45,535 bases of DNA, taken from the NCBI GenBank assembly GCA_902384455.1, contig CABMCB010000056.1, positions 1 to 45,535 of the forward strand. Direction: 5' to 3'. Source of the stretch: an uncultured archaeon. Its GTDB lineage: Archaea > Altiarchaeota > Altiarchaeia > IMC4 > SCGC-AAA252-I15. Below, one piece after another: positions 17,261 through 25,494 of the stretch. Both the position numbers and the translations under genes were made by a program. Positions within the stretch are counted from its first letter, which is position 1. Every line of letters begins with the position of its first letter. A model generated the notes under the pieces. It was not told the origin of the DNA. It worked only from the letters and a program-made list of their open reading frames with translations, and did not search any database.

Positions 17261-19024
17261 ATGGACATCCCAAATGCGGTTTCTAATTCGCCGGAGAAGC
17301 CCGGAGTCTACATCTGGAAGGGAAATGACGGCGAAATCCTCTACGTAGGCAAAGCCAAGAACATCTTTTCCCGCCTGAAATACTACCTGGACCCGCAGGA
17401 CGTCAAAACCAAACTGCTGATGCGCGACGCCGCCTCAGTGGAATACATAGTCACGGAAAACGAGGTTGAAGCCCTCATTCTAGAAAGCACGCTCATAAAA
17501 AATCATGAACCATACTTTAACGTCCGACTTAAGGACGGAAAAAAATACCCCTACCTCAAAGTCACAGTAAACGAGGAAGCGCCCGCAATATACGTCACAC
17601 GAAACCCCACAAACGACGGAAGCAAATACTTCGGCCCCTACGTGGACACTTCTGCGATGAGGCAGGCGCTTAAGGTGGTGCGAAGGCAGTTCGGGATAAG
17701 AGGATGCAGGGGAGACTTCGATAAGCTGCGCTTATGTCTTGATTATCACATCAAAAACTGCAGCGGGCCGTGCGAACACAAAGTTCAGCCTGAAAAATAC
17801 ATGGCTGACGTAGAAGACGCCTGCCGGGTGCTATCCGGGGACTCGGAACCCCTTCTTAAGCGTCTTAACGGTGAGATGGCGTCTGCTTCAGCAAACCTGA
17901 AGTATGAGGATGCGGCTAAAGTCCGGGATAAAATACGTTCAATAGAATCAATTACGCGGCGGCAGCACGCTGAGTCTTTCGAATTTGAGAATCTCGACGT
18001 AATCGCATACTCGGTGAAAGGCGCAAACGCGGGGATTTCAGTGATTTCAGTGCGAGGCGGAAAGATTCTCTCAAACTTCTTCTACCGGCTGGCGGGAGAA
18101 TACAGAAGCGACCCCAGCAAGGCGCTTTCATCATTCATTCAGCAGTATTACGAGCCACTAAGCTCACTCCCAACCCGCATAGTCACAGTGACGCTCCCTG
18201 AAGACTCCGATGCATTGGCAAGGTGGTTTATTGAAACAAAAGGCGTCAAAGTGGACTTCCTATCCCCCAAAGATGAAAATACGGCAGCGTGGGCGAGAAT
18301 CGCGCAAACAAACGCCTCAGTCGGGCTTGCGGCGGCCGAAACAACGGTTGAAGACGCCTCGACGCGACTCCAAAACCTCATTAAGCTTTCGGATTCGCCG
18401 ACACGAATAGAAGGATACGATGCCACACAGCTTTTCGGCGCCCACCGCGCAGTAAGCATGGTGGTGTTTGAAGACGAAGAACCGGCAAAAAGCGAATACC
18501 GTCTATTCAACATACAAACCCAATCCAAAGACGACGCAAGCTTCATTAAGGAAGCGATATCCCGCCGCGCAAAACATACTGAATGGCGCACCCCCGACCT
18601 TATACTCGTAGACGGAGGACTACAGCAGCTTGCCGCAGCCCAAGACGCACTATCAGAAGAAGGACTATCCTGGCCTGTGGTGGCGCTTGCCAAGCAGGAA
18701 GAACTAGTCTACGTTCCAGGCCGCCCAGTTCCCCTAAAGCTTTCTCGCCGTGACTTAGGATTGAGGCTTCTGCAGAATGTCCGCGACGAAGCCCACAGGT
18801 TCGTCAACGCCCAAAACAAGAGATTACAGAAGAAGGAGGGCCTGTCGTCAGCGCTTGACAGCATAAAGGGCGTGGGACCCGCACGGCGCCGCCTGCTTCT
18901 TGAGCGGTTCGGAAGTGTTGCAAAAATCGCGGCCGCCTCAGTTAAGGAACTAACGGCTGTTCCAGGCGTCTCCCCCAAAACGGCCGAAGCAATAATCGCC
19001 TACCTGAATAAAAAGCGTATTTAA
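17261..19024 (+). CDS. uvrC: Excinuclease ABC subunit C
   Basis: Nuclease that makes both incisions at a UvrB-marked lesion. The N-terminal GIY-YIG domain shows 'GVYIWKGNDGEILYVGKAKN' from residue 14. A UVR motif ('LKYEDAAKVRDKIRSIE') lies around 212-228. The RNase H-like C-terminal nuclease includes 'IEGYDATQLFGAH' and 'DLILVDGG', and two helix-hairpin-helix motifs ('SIKGVGPARRRLLLERFGS', 'AVPGVSPKTAEAII') close the protein. The 587-residue length is normal. It is read from the uvrA transcript, with a short pyrimidine-rich gap before the ATG. With uvrB at 5.8 kb the set is complete. Confidence 0.96.
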   Translation: MDIPNAVSNSPEKPGVYIWKGNDGEILYVGKAKNIFSRLKYYLDPQDVKTKLLMRDAASVEYIVTENEVEALILESTLIKNHEPYFNVRLKDGKKYPYLKVTVNEEAPAIYVTRNPTNDGSKYFGPYVDTSAMRQALKVVRRQFGIRGCRGDFDKLRLCLDYHIKNCSGPCEHKVQPEKYMADVEDACRVLSGDSEPLLKRLNGEMASASANLKYEDAAKVRDKIRSIESITRRQHAESFEFENLDVIAYSVKGANAGISVISVRGGKILSNFFYRLAGEYRSDPSKALSSFIQQYYEPLSSLPTRIVTVTLPEDSDALARWFIETKGVKVDFLSPKDENTAAWARIAQTNASVGLAAAETTVEDASTRLQNLIKLSDSPTRIEGYDATQLFGAHRAVSMVVFEDEEPAKSEYRLFNIQTQSKDDASFIKEAISRRAKHTEWRTPDLILVDGGLQQLAAAQDALSEEGLSWPVVALAKQEELVYVPGRPVPLKLSRRDLGLRLLQNVRDEAHRFVNAQNKRLQKKEGLSSALDSIKGVGPARRRLLLERFGSVAKIAAASVKELTAVPGVSPKTAEAIIAYLNKKRI

Positions 19025-19026
19025 CG
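19017..19026 (+). promoter_or_regulatory. TATA box of rnp3 inside the uvrC stop region
   Basis: GTATTTAACG overlaps the last codons and the TAA of uvrC and is centred about 32 nt before the ATG of the RNase P protein gene. It would give a leader of only about 5 nt. No Shine-Dalgarno is seen. Confidence 0.5.
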
Positions 19027-19053
19027 TTTCTCCTACTTACATCCTACAATCCA

Positions 19054-19764
19054 ATGGCTGAATACGTCGACGCTTGGGTTCCCGGCTGGACGCCGGAAAC
19101 AGACGGAATACTCAAGGAATTAGGTTACTCTGCCGCCGTAGCCAAAGCCCCAACAAAAGCTAAAACATCCGCCGCATGGATTGACGCATCAAACGTCCAG
19201 CAGGCGGCAAAAAAAACGCTCGACTCAGGAGGCCGATTGGTGTATGCGGCTGGCGGCGCGGAGTCCGTCAATAGGTTGATTGTTGAGTCTCATGAAGTCG
19301 ACGTCATATGGAATACTCATGAATCTGAAGTCCGCGACCTATTGAATTACAGAGCAGGAGGATTGGACGACGCGGCCGTAAACATTATGGCTGAACACAA
19401 GATTATGATGGGCTTTTCTCTTTCATCTTTTTTATCTGCTCAGTATGGTCGGCAGCGCGCTTTTTGGCTGGGCAGGGCGCGTCAGGATGTGAGGTTTGCG
19501 CGCAAAAAGAAGGTGCCTGTTGTTGTGGCAAGCGGCGCAGCCGACGAATGGGGCATTAGGGCGCCGATGGAACTTATCGCTTTCGGGATGCTTTTAGGGC
19601 TTAACCAGGAGGAAGCAGTGAATTCCGTCTTAAAGAACCCTCTTTGCCTGTTAAAGAAGGCGGAAAACAGAGGTGACCCAAACGTCATACTAAAGGGTCT
19701 TACTGTCACTTCATGGGGCAGCACAAGCCAGCCAAAATCAAAGCGCCAGTACGGCTGGTACTAA
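19054..19764 (+). CDS. rnp3: Ribonuclease P protein component 3 (Rpp30 homologue)
   Basis: TIM-barrel protein subunit of archaeal RNase P, which with Pop5 activates the catalytic RNA to remove tRNA 5' leaders. Family features: an N-terminal 'YVDAWVPG' strand, 'EVDVIWNTHESEVRDLLNYRAGGLDDAAVNIMA' (equivalent to the DLLxHP/RKDxGLN region), 'GFSLSSFL', 'ARQDVRFARKKKVPVVVASGAADEWGIRAPMELIAF', and a C-terminal 'EAVNSVLKNP'. The 236-residue length matches archaeal members. It is divergent at the first strand, where family members have DLHVH-like residues. The archaeal/eukaryal family supports the domain assignment of the organism. Confidence 0.85.
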   Translation: MAEYVDAWVPGWTPETDGILKELGYSAAVAKAPTKAKTSAAWIDASNVQQAAKKTLDSGGRLVYAAGGAESVNRLIVESHEVDVIWNTHESEVRDLLNYRAGGLDDAAVNIMAEHKIMMGFSLSSFLSAQYGRQRAFWLGRARQDVRFARKKKVPVVVASGAADEWGIRAPMELIAFGMLLGLNQEEAVNSVLKNPLCLLKKAENRGDPNVILKGLTVTSWGSTSQPKSKRQYGWY

Positions 19765-19768
19765 AACC

Positions 19769-20944
19769 CTAGTAAGACGGTTGCGTCTCGACTTCCTCGC
19801 GCTCATCGATTGGGACGTAAGGCAAGTTTCTGGGCCCGACATAAGATTCGCGAGGCCTTATCAGCCGGTTGTTTTTGTATTGCTCAATAAGGTGGGCGCT
19901 GTATCCTGCTGCGCGCGCTACCGCGAACATCGGCGTGAAAAGGTCGAGAGGTATTCCCACGGAATAAAGGAGCGGCGCGCTGTAGAAGTCGACGTTTGGA
20001 TACAGGTTTTTCTCCTGGAACTTAGGCTTGCTCCTGACCACCTCCTCGACCTTCTTGGCCATATCATACCAGTGGTATCCGCGGGTGTGGCTGTGGAACT
20101 CCTCGTTGAACTCGCGCAAAGCGACGCTCCTGGGGTCTTCGACCTTATAAACCCTGTGGCCGAAACCCGGGATGCGTTTTCCTTCAGCGAGCATGTCTTC
20201 TACGACAGGTTTGACATTCTCCAACTCCTCAATCTTCAAGAGAAGCTTCATGACGTCCTCATTGGCTCCTCCGTGCAGCGGCCCCTTAAGCGTACCCAAT
20301 GCGCTTGCGACGCCAGAGAAGAAGTCGCTTTGCGTCGAAGACGTGACTCTGGCGCTGAAAGTGCTTGCATTAAGGCCGTGTTCAGCGAGCAGTATCAGGT
20401 ATCTGTCGAGTGCTCGGGCCGCTTCAGGCTCGGGTTTTTCGCCGGTGATTATGTACAGGAGGTTGGCTGCGTGACCTAGTTTGCGGCTGCTTTCAATCAT
20501 GTTGTGGCCGTTGCGGGAGCGGTGGAATGCGGCCACAAGAAGAGGCAGCCGAGCCAACAGTTCGTTGCTTCTCCTGCGTTGGGCTTCTATGCTTTGGTCT
20601 TCATGGCTCTTGTCGACGGAAGACATGTAGGACACAGCCGTTTTCATGAAGTCGATTGGCGAGGCGTCTTCAGGGAATAAGATAAGGAACTTGTAGAGCG
20701 ACTTGGGAATCTCCCTGTTCCTGATGAGCCTGTATGAGAAAGCGTCCAACTCCTTCTGCGTCGGCAGGCGGCCGTGCCAGAGCAGGTAGGCGGTTTCTTC
20801 GAATGTTCCGTTTCGGGCTAGGTCTTTGACGTTTATGCCGCAGTAGTAAAGCTCGCCCCTATCTCCGTCTATCTCGCATATGCTGCTTTCGTCGACGTAG
20901 ATGCCGTCGAGGCCTTTATAGACCTGCATGGTACTCATACTCAT
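19769..20944 (-). CDS. gltA: Citrate synthase
   Basis: Condenses acetyl-CoA and oxaloacetate to citrate. Catalytic residues seen: His in 'LAEHGLNASTF' near 189, His in 'HGGANED' at 224, 'PGFGHRVYK' around 259-267, and 'DFYSAPLLYSVGIP' with the catalytic Asp. The C-terminal 'GYSAHLIEQYKNNRLIRP' supplies the CoA- and oxaloacetate-binding Arg. 391 residues is typical of the archaeal/Gram-positive short form. A TATATA motif lies at 20957-20963, and three in-frame ATGs (20944, 20938, 20929) are possible; the third fits TATA spacing best. It could also act as 2-methylcitrate synthase, which sequence reading does not exclude. It converges on rnp3 with a 4-nt gap. Confidence 0.92.
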   Translation of the reverse strand: MSMSTMQVYKGLDGIYVDESSICEIDGDRGELYYCGINVKDLARNGTFEETAYLLWHGRLPTQKELDAFSYRLIRNREIPKSLYKFLILFPEDASPIDFMKTAVSYMSSVDKSHEDQSIEAQRRRSNELLARLPLLVAAFHRSRNGHNMIESSRKLGHAANLLYIITGEKPEPEAARALDRYLILLAEHGLNASTFSARVTSSTQSDFFSGVASALGTLKGPLHGGANEDVMKLLLKIEELENVKPVVEDMLAEGKRIPGFGHRVYKVEDPRSVALREFNEEFHSHTRGYHWYDMAKKVEEVVRSKPKFQEKNLYPNVDFYSAPLLYSVGIPLDLFTPMFAVARAAGYSAHLIEQYKNNRLIRPRESYVGPRNLPYVPIDEREEVETQPSY

Positions 20945-21066
20945 TTATTCCTTAAGTATATATCGTTTCATAAAAAAAATGATGAATTCCGTAAACTTCG
21001 CATATTTTTGTGCTAATTTACTCTAATCGGTAGACTTCTTAAGCGGTATTCATTAAGTCTTATCTA

Positions 21067-22038
21067 ATGTCTCATTTTAAATTGGCGGCAATTTTGCTGC
21101 TGGTCCTGCTTGCCGCAGGTTGCCTCACAATAAAATACGTGCCGGACGCAAACGAAACCGCCATAAAAAAAACCACAACCTCATCACCCACTTTAACATC
21201 AACAACCACATTGCCTAATGAAAACACGCTTCCGCCTAAACCCAAACCGACTCTGCCACCAAAACCCCGACCAACCACAACCACATCCATACTCCCAGCA
21301 AAAAACGAAACCGCTTTATCCAGTTGCCCAACCGAATGGCCCCTCAACTGCACAACCGATTATTCGCCCGTATGCGCCCGCCTGGAAGGAGGAGGTCACC
21401 TTAAGTTGGGTGTGGGGCGCTGGGAGACGTTCAACAACAGCTGCATGGCGTGCGCCTCAAGCAGCCGGATGTTCATCATAAGCAATTACAAGCAGGGCGG
21501 TTGTCAAGGCGACGAAGGAGTGATTGTTGACGGGAAAGCGTGGGTGGCAGTCGAGCCTATTCAATGCGGAATGAACGTGTGGGAAAAGTGGTATACTGCG
21601 CAGCAGAACAAAAGCGACGACATAGGCGAAGCAGGCATACTCAAACAGTTTTTCCTAACAAACTATAACGCAACAGTTTACGCGGTGAAATCCATCAAGA
21701 AATACGAAGAAGTCTGTATGTCCTGTGGTTGTTCGCGCGGCGACGAACTTAGGCTGCTTGTAGACTTCAAAGACTTTGACTTATACAAAAAGATGGAATT
21801 CAAGCTAACGGCCGCAGAAAGCGTTTGCGCAGTGAGGAATTTGTCGGCGTGCGTTAATGATTCGGACTGCGTTTGCGGCGGGAAAGATGTGCTTACTGGG
21901 GCATGTTTCATTGGAAATGACGCTTATCGCCGCGACTGCGTTGATATGGCGTCGTTCTGTCCGGATTTCTGCGCTGGGATAGCGGGGAACTTGAGGACTG
22001 CGTGCGTTGAAGGGCGTTGCGCTCAAAAGCCGAAGTAG
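21067..22038 (+). CDS. Lipoprotein with Kazal-type domain
   Basis: Signal peptide ending in lipobox 'LAAGC' (Cys19) predicts a lipid-anchored extracellular protein. A Thr/Pro-rich stalk of about 60 residues follows. Residues 87-146 contain six cysteines with the Kazal order C-x7-C-x7-C-x22-C-x2-C-x16-C, including 'DYSPVCA', 'TFNNSCMACA' and a Tyr before the last Cys. Kazal domains inhibit serine proteases in eukaryotes and recur in archaeal surface proteins. The C-terminal 170 residues include a protease-inhibitor-like or unknown beta region and a second Cys-rich part. Its promoter lies in the 122-bp divergent gap with citrate synthase (TTCTTAAG near 21037-21044). Confidence 0.8.
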   Translation: MSHFKLAAILLLVLLAAGCLTIKYVPDANETAIKKTTTSSPTLTSTTTLPNENTLPPKPKPTLPPKPRPTTTTSILPAKNETALSSCPTEWPLNCTTDYSPVCARLEGGGHLKLGVGRWETFNNSCMACASSSRMFIISNYKQGGCQGDEGVIVDGKAWVAVEPIQCGMNVWEKWYTAQQNKSDDIGEAGILKQFFLTNYNATVYAVKSIKKYEEVCMSCGCSRGDELRLLVDFKDFDLYKKMEFKLTAAESVCAVRNLSACVNDSDCVCGGKDVLTGACFIGNDAYRRDCVDMASFCPDFCAGIAGNLRTACVEGRCAQKPK

Positions 22039-22041
22039 TTT

Positions 22042-23283
22042 TTATCGGCGCAGAAACAGCCAGTATACGATGGCGTTTATCGCGGTTAAAGGTACGCCTA
22101 TTTTCGCGAACTCCCTGAATGAGATTGTTTCTCCTGACGTTTCTTCAGCGTGCTGGATTATTATGATGTTGCTTGCAGCACCCAGAATCAGGAGGTTTCC
22201 TGCTATGGTGCTTCCTGCCGCCAAAGCAAGCATTCCCTGCGTTGTCGCGCCCGCCTCCCGCAGCATTGGCAGATAGAGGGCGACAAGAGGGACGTTTGAT
22301 ATGAATTGGGACAGAATTATGCTGACCGCAAGAATCATGGGGGTGGAAGTTATGTCTACGTTGAGGCTTTTGATTGCGTTTTGGAAGAATCCCGTAGTCC
22401 ATACTGCTTCCATCAGGATGAACATGCTTGCGAAAAAGATGAGTGTATGCCAATCGACTTTACGCATTATAGTGAACCGTTTGGACGAAAAAATCAGTAT
22501 CGGCAGGCAAGCGGCTAAAGCTATGTACGTCAACTGGATGTCTCTGCCGGTGTTTAATTCAGCCGCAAGTACCTTCGCCACAACCAGCAGGATAATGACA
22601 GATAGCGACAGTTTCGTAAGCGACGCAAGAAAAGGGTCTTTGGACTTTTCGTCGGTGTAAACGAGTTTTACGCCGTTAAACTGGTCCCTAAAGAAGAATT
22701 TTAACACAAGATAACAAACGAAAAGGTTTATCAAAGTGGGAATGAACAAAGCTTTAAAGAAAATGAGAAAAGGATTTTCCACTCCGCCGTTCAACGCAAC
22801 AAGCAGGTTCTGAGGGTTGCCTATCGGACTCATTACGCTTCCAGTCGTCACCCCAAAAGCCAAAGCCAAAAGAAGAAGCTTAGGGGAAACCCGCTGAGTC
22901 CTCGCAAGAAGCAAGACAATCGGCGTGCCAATAATAGCCAAAGTGTCGTTCAAAAGAAATGCAGAAGCCACGCCGTTCACAAAAACAACCGACAAAATAA
23001 GCGAGCTTACGGAAGACGCACGCCTAAACACCTTATACGTAAGATGAGCAAGATAGCCGCTTTCCTCCAAAGCAGCGCCAACAACAAACATGCAGAAAAG
23101 AAAAAGTATGACATCATAATCCACCGCATAAAGCGCCTCAGAAAAAGTGATGCTCTGTGCAACCAAGACCGCCACACAACCGCCCAGCATAATCTGCCAC
23201 ATATGCAATCTAACGCGGGGAACATGCCTTCTGACCGCAATCAAAACAAACACGACGGCCAAAACCGCAACCGGAAACAACAT
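22042..23283 (-). CDS. ArsB/NhaD-type permease (ion transporter superfamily)
   Basis: About ten to twelve hydrophobic segments across 413 residues place it in the inner membrane. Two internally repeated halves each contain a conserved loop of the ion transporter superfamily: 'LLNDTLAIIGTPIVLLL' with 'SPIGNPQN' in the first half, and 'SQFISNVPLVALYLPML' with 'GAASNIIII' in the second. These features match the ArsB/NhaD/SLC13 group that exports arsenite, exchanges sodium for protons, or transports anions. No arsR or arsA is nearby, so the substrate is left open. It converges with the Kazal lipoprotein gene with a 3-nt gap. Confidence 0.88.
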   Translation of the reverse strand: MLFPVAVLAVVFVLIAVRRHVPRVRLHMWQIMLGGCVAVLVAQSITFSEALYAVDYDVILFLFCMFVVGAALEESGYLAHLTYKVFRRASSVSSLILSVVFVNGVASAFLLNDTLAIIGTPIVLLLARTQRVSPKLLLLALAFGVTTGSVMSPIGNPQNLLVALNGGVENPFLIFFKALFIPTLINLFVCYLVLKFFFRDQFNGVKLVYTDEKSKDPFLASLTKLSLSVIILLVVAKVLAAELNTGRDIQLTYIALAACLPILIFSSKRFTIMRKVDWHTLIFFASMFILMEAVWTTGFFQNAIKSLNVDITSTPMILAVSIILSQFISNVPLVALYLPMLREAGATTQGMLALAAGSTIAGNLLILGAASNIIIIQHAEETSGETISFREFAKIGVPLTAINAIVYWLFLRR

Positions 23284-23357
23284 TGAAGTATGAGATAAAC
23301 TTTTCGGAATAAAAAACGCTGGTTAATTATGCCCAAATTCAAGCGTTTTGGGTCCGC

Positions 23358-23370
23358 CATTTATTTATTT
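23358..23370 (+). promoter_or_regulatory. TATA region of glycosyltransferase gene
   Basis: CATTTATTTATTT is centred about 25-26 nt before the ATG at 23390, the spacing expected for a leaderless archaeal transcript. This argues for the ATG over an in-frame TTG at 23348 that would place the box inside the gene. Confidence 0.55.
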
Positions 23371-23389
23371 CAGCTTCCAGTTTTTTTTA

Positions 23390-24568
23390 ATGGGTGCGAA
23401 AGTTCTTGAAGATTTAAAACAGCACAGGAACCACGTTTTACTTCTGATTCTGACGGGAATATGCGTAAAGTTCGCCTTGTTTTTTTTTGCTTGGGCATTT
23501 CCCGTGGCGCCCATAGGGCAAATGATGGGCGTTAAACCGGAGTTCCTTTCGATTAACCTAAATAATTCATCTTCCGACACGATACCGTTGGACGCCAAGA
23601 TTCGTAGGGCGTTCGACACTGCCGTATACATTGACATAGCTCAAGAGGGCTACTCGGAAGTCCCAGGTAGAACCAAATTCCTTATGTACTCTTCGAGTCT
23701 TTCCGCGTCCACATGCGCACATATGTGGCTTTTTCTCTATCCCCTTGCGATTAGATTGTTGGCTTCACTTGTCGGTTTTGTGGCGTCCGCGATTTTAGCC
23801 TCAAATTTCTTTTCGCTTACGTCCACAATCCTCCTCTACTTTGTGGCCCTTAAGTACGTCGACGACTCTTCGGCGTTTCGCGCCGCCATCCTCTTCTTGC
23901 TGTATCCGCAGAATCTGGCGTACGGCACCGGAGGATACTCTGAGCCATTATTCATGACGTTCGTATTGTCTGCGTGGCTGCTTCTGGAGCAAAACATTCT
24001 TCTTTGCGGAGTACTCATAATGCTAGCGTCTCTAACCAGATACTTCGGACTGCTTTTGTTCCCATTATTTGCCTTAATCAACGCAGCCAGAAAACTCCCC
24101 GATAAAGAGCTCAAAAAGGCGGCAGCAGACGGCATCCTACTGCACCTGTTTGCGTTGCCTCTCCTCTACTGGCTGTTCATCCAAGTTCCAAACGACACCG
24201 GAATATCGTTTTCTCAGATAGAATCTATGTGCGCCCACGTCTCATTCGGAATTCCCGGCTCATCATTACTGTTTCTGCAGCCAATCGGAGCATTTTTCCT
24301 ATACGCAAGCATAATCGCAGTCTGGCAGCTATGGAAAAACAACAAGATTCTCGCCGGCTACTCAATCGTCTTCCTACTCTCCTTTATGTCGATTAACGGC
24401 CTAACCGCTGTTTCCATAGGAAGGTACATCGGCATAATCTGGCCGCTGTTTATCTTTTACGGCAGATACTTTGCTTGGAAGGACACGTTGGTATTATCTG
24501 CGGGTTTTTTCCTTTTAGGGGCGATTATGTTCATCTTCCACGTGAACTTAATTCCGACGACCTTCTGA
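23390..24568 (+). CDS. Predicted PIG-V-like membrane mannosyltransferase
   Basis: Multi-spanning membrane protein (392 residues, about 10 hydrophobic segments). An N-terminal loop 'RRAFDTAVYIDIAQEGY' resembles the WD..WY..IA..GY catalytic loop of PIG-V/GT-C glycosyltransferases, and 'MWLFLYPLAIRLL' resembles the following FFPLYPLLIR motif. 'FLLYPQNLAYGTGGYSEPLFM' further matches the family's FP...F..a.YSE signature. Such enzymes transfer sugars from lipid-phosphate donors to lipids or proteins on the outer face. Donor and acceptor are unknown. The C-terminal TM ends just before the convergent regulator gene. Confidence 0.75.
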   Translation: MGAKVLEDLKQHRNHVLLLILTGICVKFALFFFAWAFPVAPIGQMMGVKPEFLSINLNNSSSDTIPLDAKIRRAFDTAVYIDIAQEGYSEVPGRTKFLMYSSSLSASTCAHMWLFLYPLAIRLLASLVGFVASAILASNFFSLTSTILLYFVALKYVDDSSAFRAAILFLLYPQNLAYGTGGYSEPLFMTFVLSAWLLLEQNILLCGVLIMLASLTRYFGLLLFPLFALINAARKLPDKELKKAAADGILLHLFALPLLYWLFIQVPNDTGISFSQIESMCAHVSFGIPGSSLLFLQPIGAFFLYASIIAVWQLWKNNKILAGYSIVFLLSFMSINGLTAVSIGRYIGIIWPLFIFYGRYFAWKDTLVLSAGFFLLGAIMFIFHVNLIPTTF

Positions 24569-24586
24569 TTTTCATTTGAGAATCCG

Positions 24587-25144
24587 TCACTTGTGCAGCA
24601 CTTTCAGTAGGTCTGAGTTTGTGATTATGCCTTGCGTTTCCCCGTGCTCCGTGACAAGGGCTGCAGTATTGTGCTCCAGCAGAACGGACAGAACTGAGAT
24701 AGGCGTCTCTGGCCTGACGGTCGGAAAAGCGTCCTCCATGATGTCGCGAGTCTTTCTGGCAGACAAAGCGGAAGCCTTAGTTCCAGAAGCTATGTGCGCA
24801 AGAATGGCGCGCTCGCTAATGCTCCCAATAATCTGGTCGCCGTCGTAAACAGGCATCTGACTGACTCCAAACTCCTTCATCTTAGAGGCAGCCGACTCCA
24901 ATGGATTGTCCGCCTGCACGCCGACGACGTCGCCGGTCATAATTTCAGCCGCAGTAACCTCCTTACCTTTCATCCCCTCTAAGGCGGTAAAAAGGCGCAC
25001 TACCGTGTTGTAGCGGGGGTCAACTGAGCCGGATTCAATCCTCGCCACCAAGCTTTGACTAACTCCTGCTTTTTCAGCAAGCTCCGTCTGGGTGAGGCCG
25101 AGTTTTTTTCTGCGGCGTTCAATATCCTTTAGGTCTGGGAACAT
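24587..25144 (-). CDS. XRE-family HTH regulator with paired CBS domains
   Basis: Residues 7-60 form a helix-turn-helix of the XRE/Cro type ('LGLTQTELAEKAGVSQSLVARIESG'). Two CBS domains follow (about 68-120 and 128-184; 'AAEIMTGDVVGVQADNPLESAASKM', 'DIMEDAFPTVRPETPISVL'), a Bateman module that senses adenosyl nucleotides or similar ligands. This HTH-CBS order is a typical archaeal regulator architecture. The target is unknown. It is transcribed divergently from the small TBP-like gene; the first possible ATG codons are only 11 nt apart, which makes co-regulation plausible. Confidence 0.9.
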   Translation of the reverse strand: MFPDLKDIERRRKKLGLTQTELAEKAGVSQSLVARIESGSVDPRYNTVVRLFTALEGMKGKEVTAAEIMTGDVVGVQADNPLESAASKMKEFGVSQMPVYDGDQIIGSISERAILAHIASGTKASALSARKTRDIMEDAFPTVRPETPISVLSVLLEHNTAALVTEHGETQGIITNSDLLKVLHK

Positions 25145-25215
25145 CGTATGCGTTTATGAATAAAACGGCGTCCAATTTATTAAGCTTTGTTTGCCTTTTT
25201 ATCATTCCTCATCAA

Positions 25216-25494
25216 ATGCAAAATTTTTACCTGCTTAAGCCGTGCAAGACAAGCGCCGCCTACGAGGCAGTACCCAAGAACCAGCATCTTAGGCTAAACC
25301 TTACTGAGGCGGCTGAAAAACTGAAGAGGGAGGGTTACTTGCTGACGGCTGAAACCCCTGTTTTGTTTATCGCAGAAAAAGAATTTCCTGTGACCGTTTT
25401 CCCTCACGGCAAACTCCTTATCAAAAACGCTACTGAGGAGGGGGCGCAGCGGCTAGCCGACGACGTTTATCGCATACTGGGAATAACCGGCTGA
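25216..25494 (+). CDS. Small protein resembling a single TATA-binding-protein lobe
   Basis: Ninety-two residues from the ATG at 25216. An earlier in-frame ATG (25156) would add a hydrophobic stretch and sits only 11 nt from the divergent gene, so the later start is preferred; TTTATTAAG near 25175-25183 is a possible TATA box. Residues about 50-92 ('FPVTVFPHGKLLIKNATEEGAQRLADDVYRIL') resemble the end of a TBP repeat, in which a strand carrying sGK is followed by a TGa loop and a long helix. This is pattern recognition, not a proven homology. It could be an unrelated ferredoxin-like fold. Its 3' end overlaps the convergent aminotransferase gene by 28 nt. Confidence 0.6.
   Translation: MQNFYLLKPCKTSAAYEAVPKNQHLRLNLTEAAEKLKREGYLLTAETPVLFIAEKEFPVTVFPHGKLLIKNATEEGAQRLADDVYRILGITG

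Noticed and set aside
19781..20479. 232-residue plus-strand ORF across citrate synthase
   Set aside because: Citrate synthase on the opposite strand has all catalytic motifs; this frame shows no domain and is a shadow.
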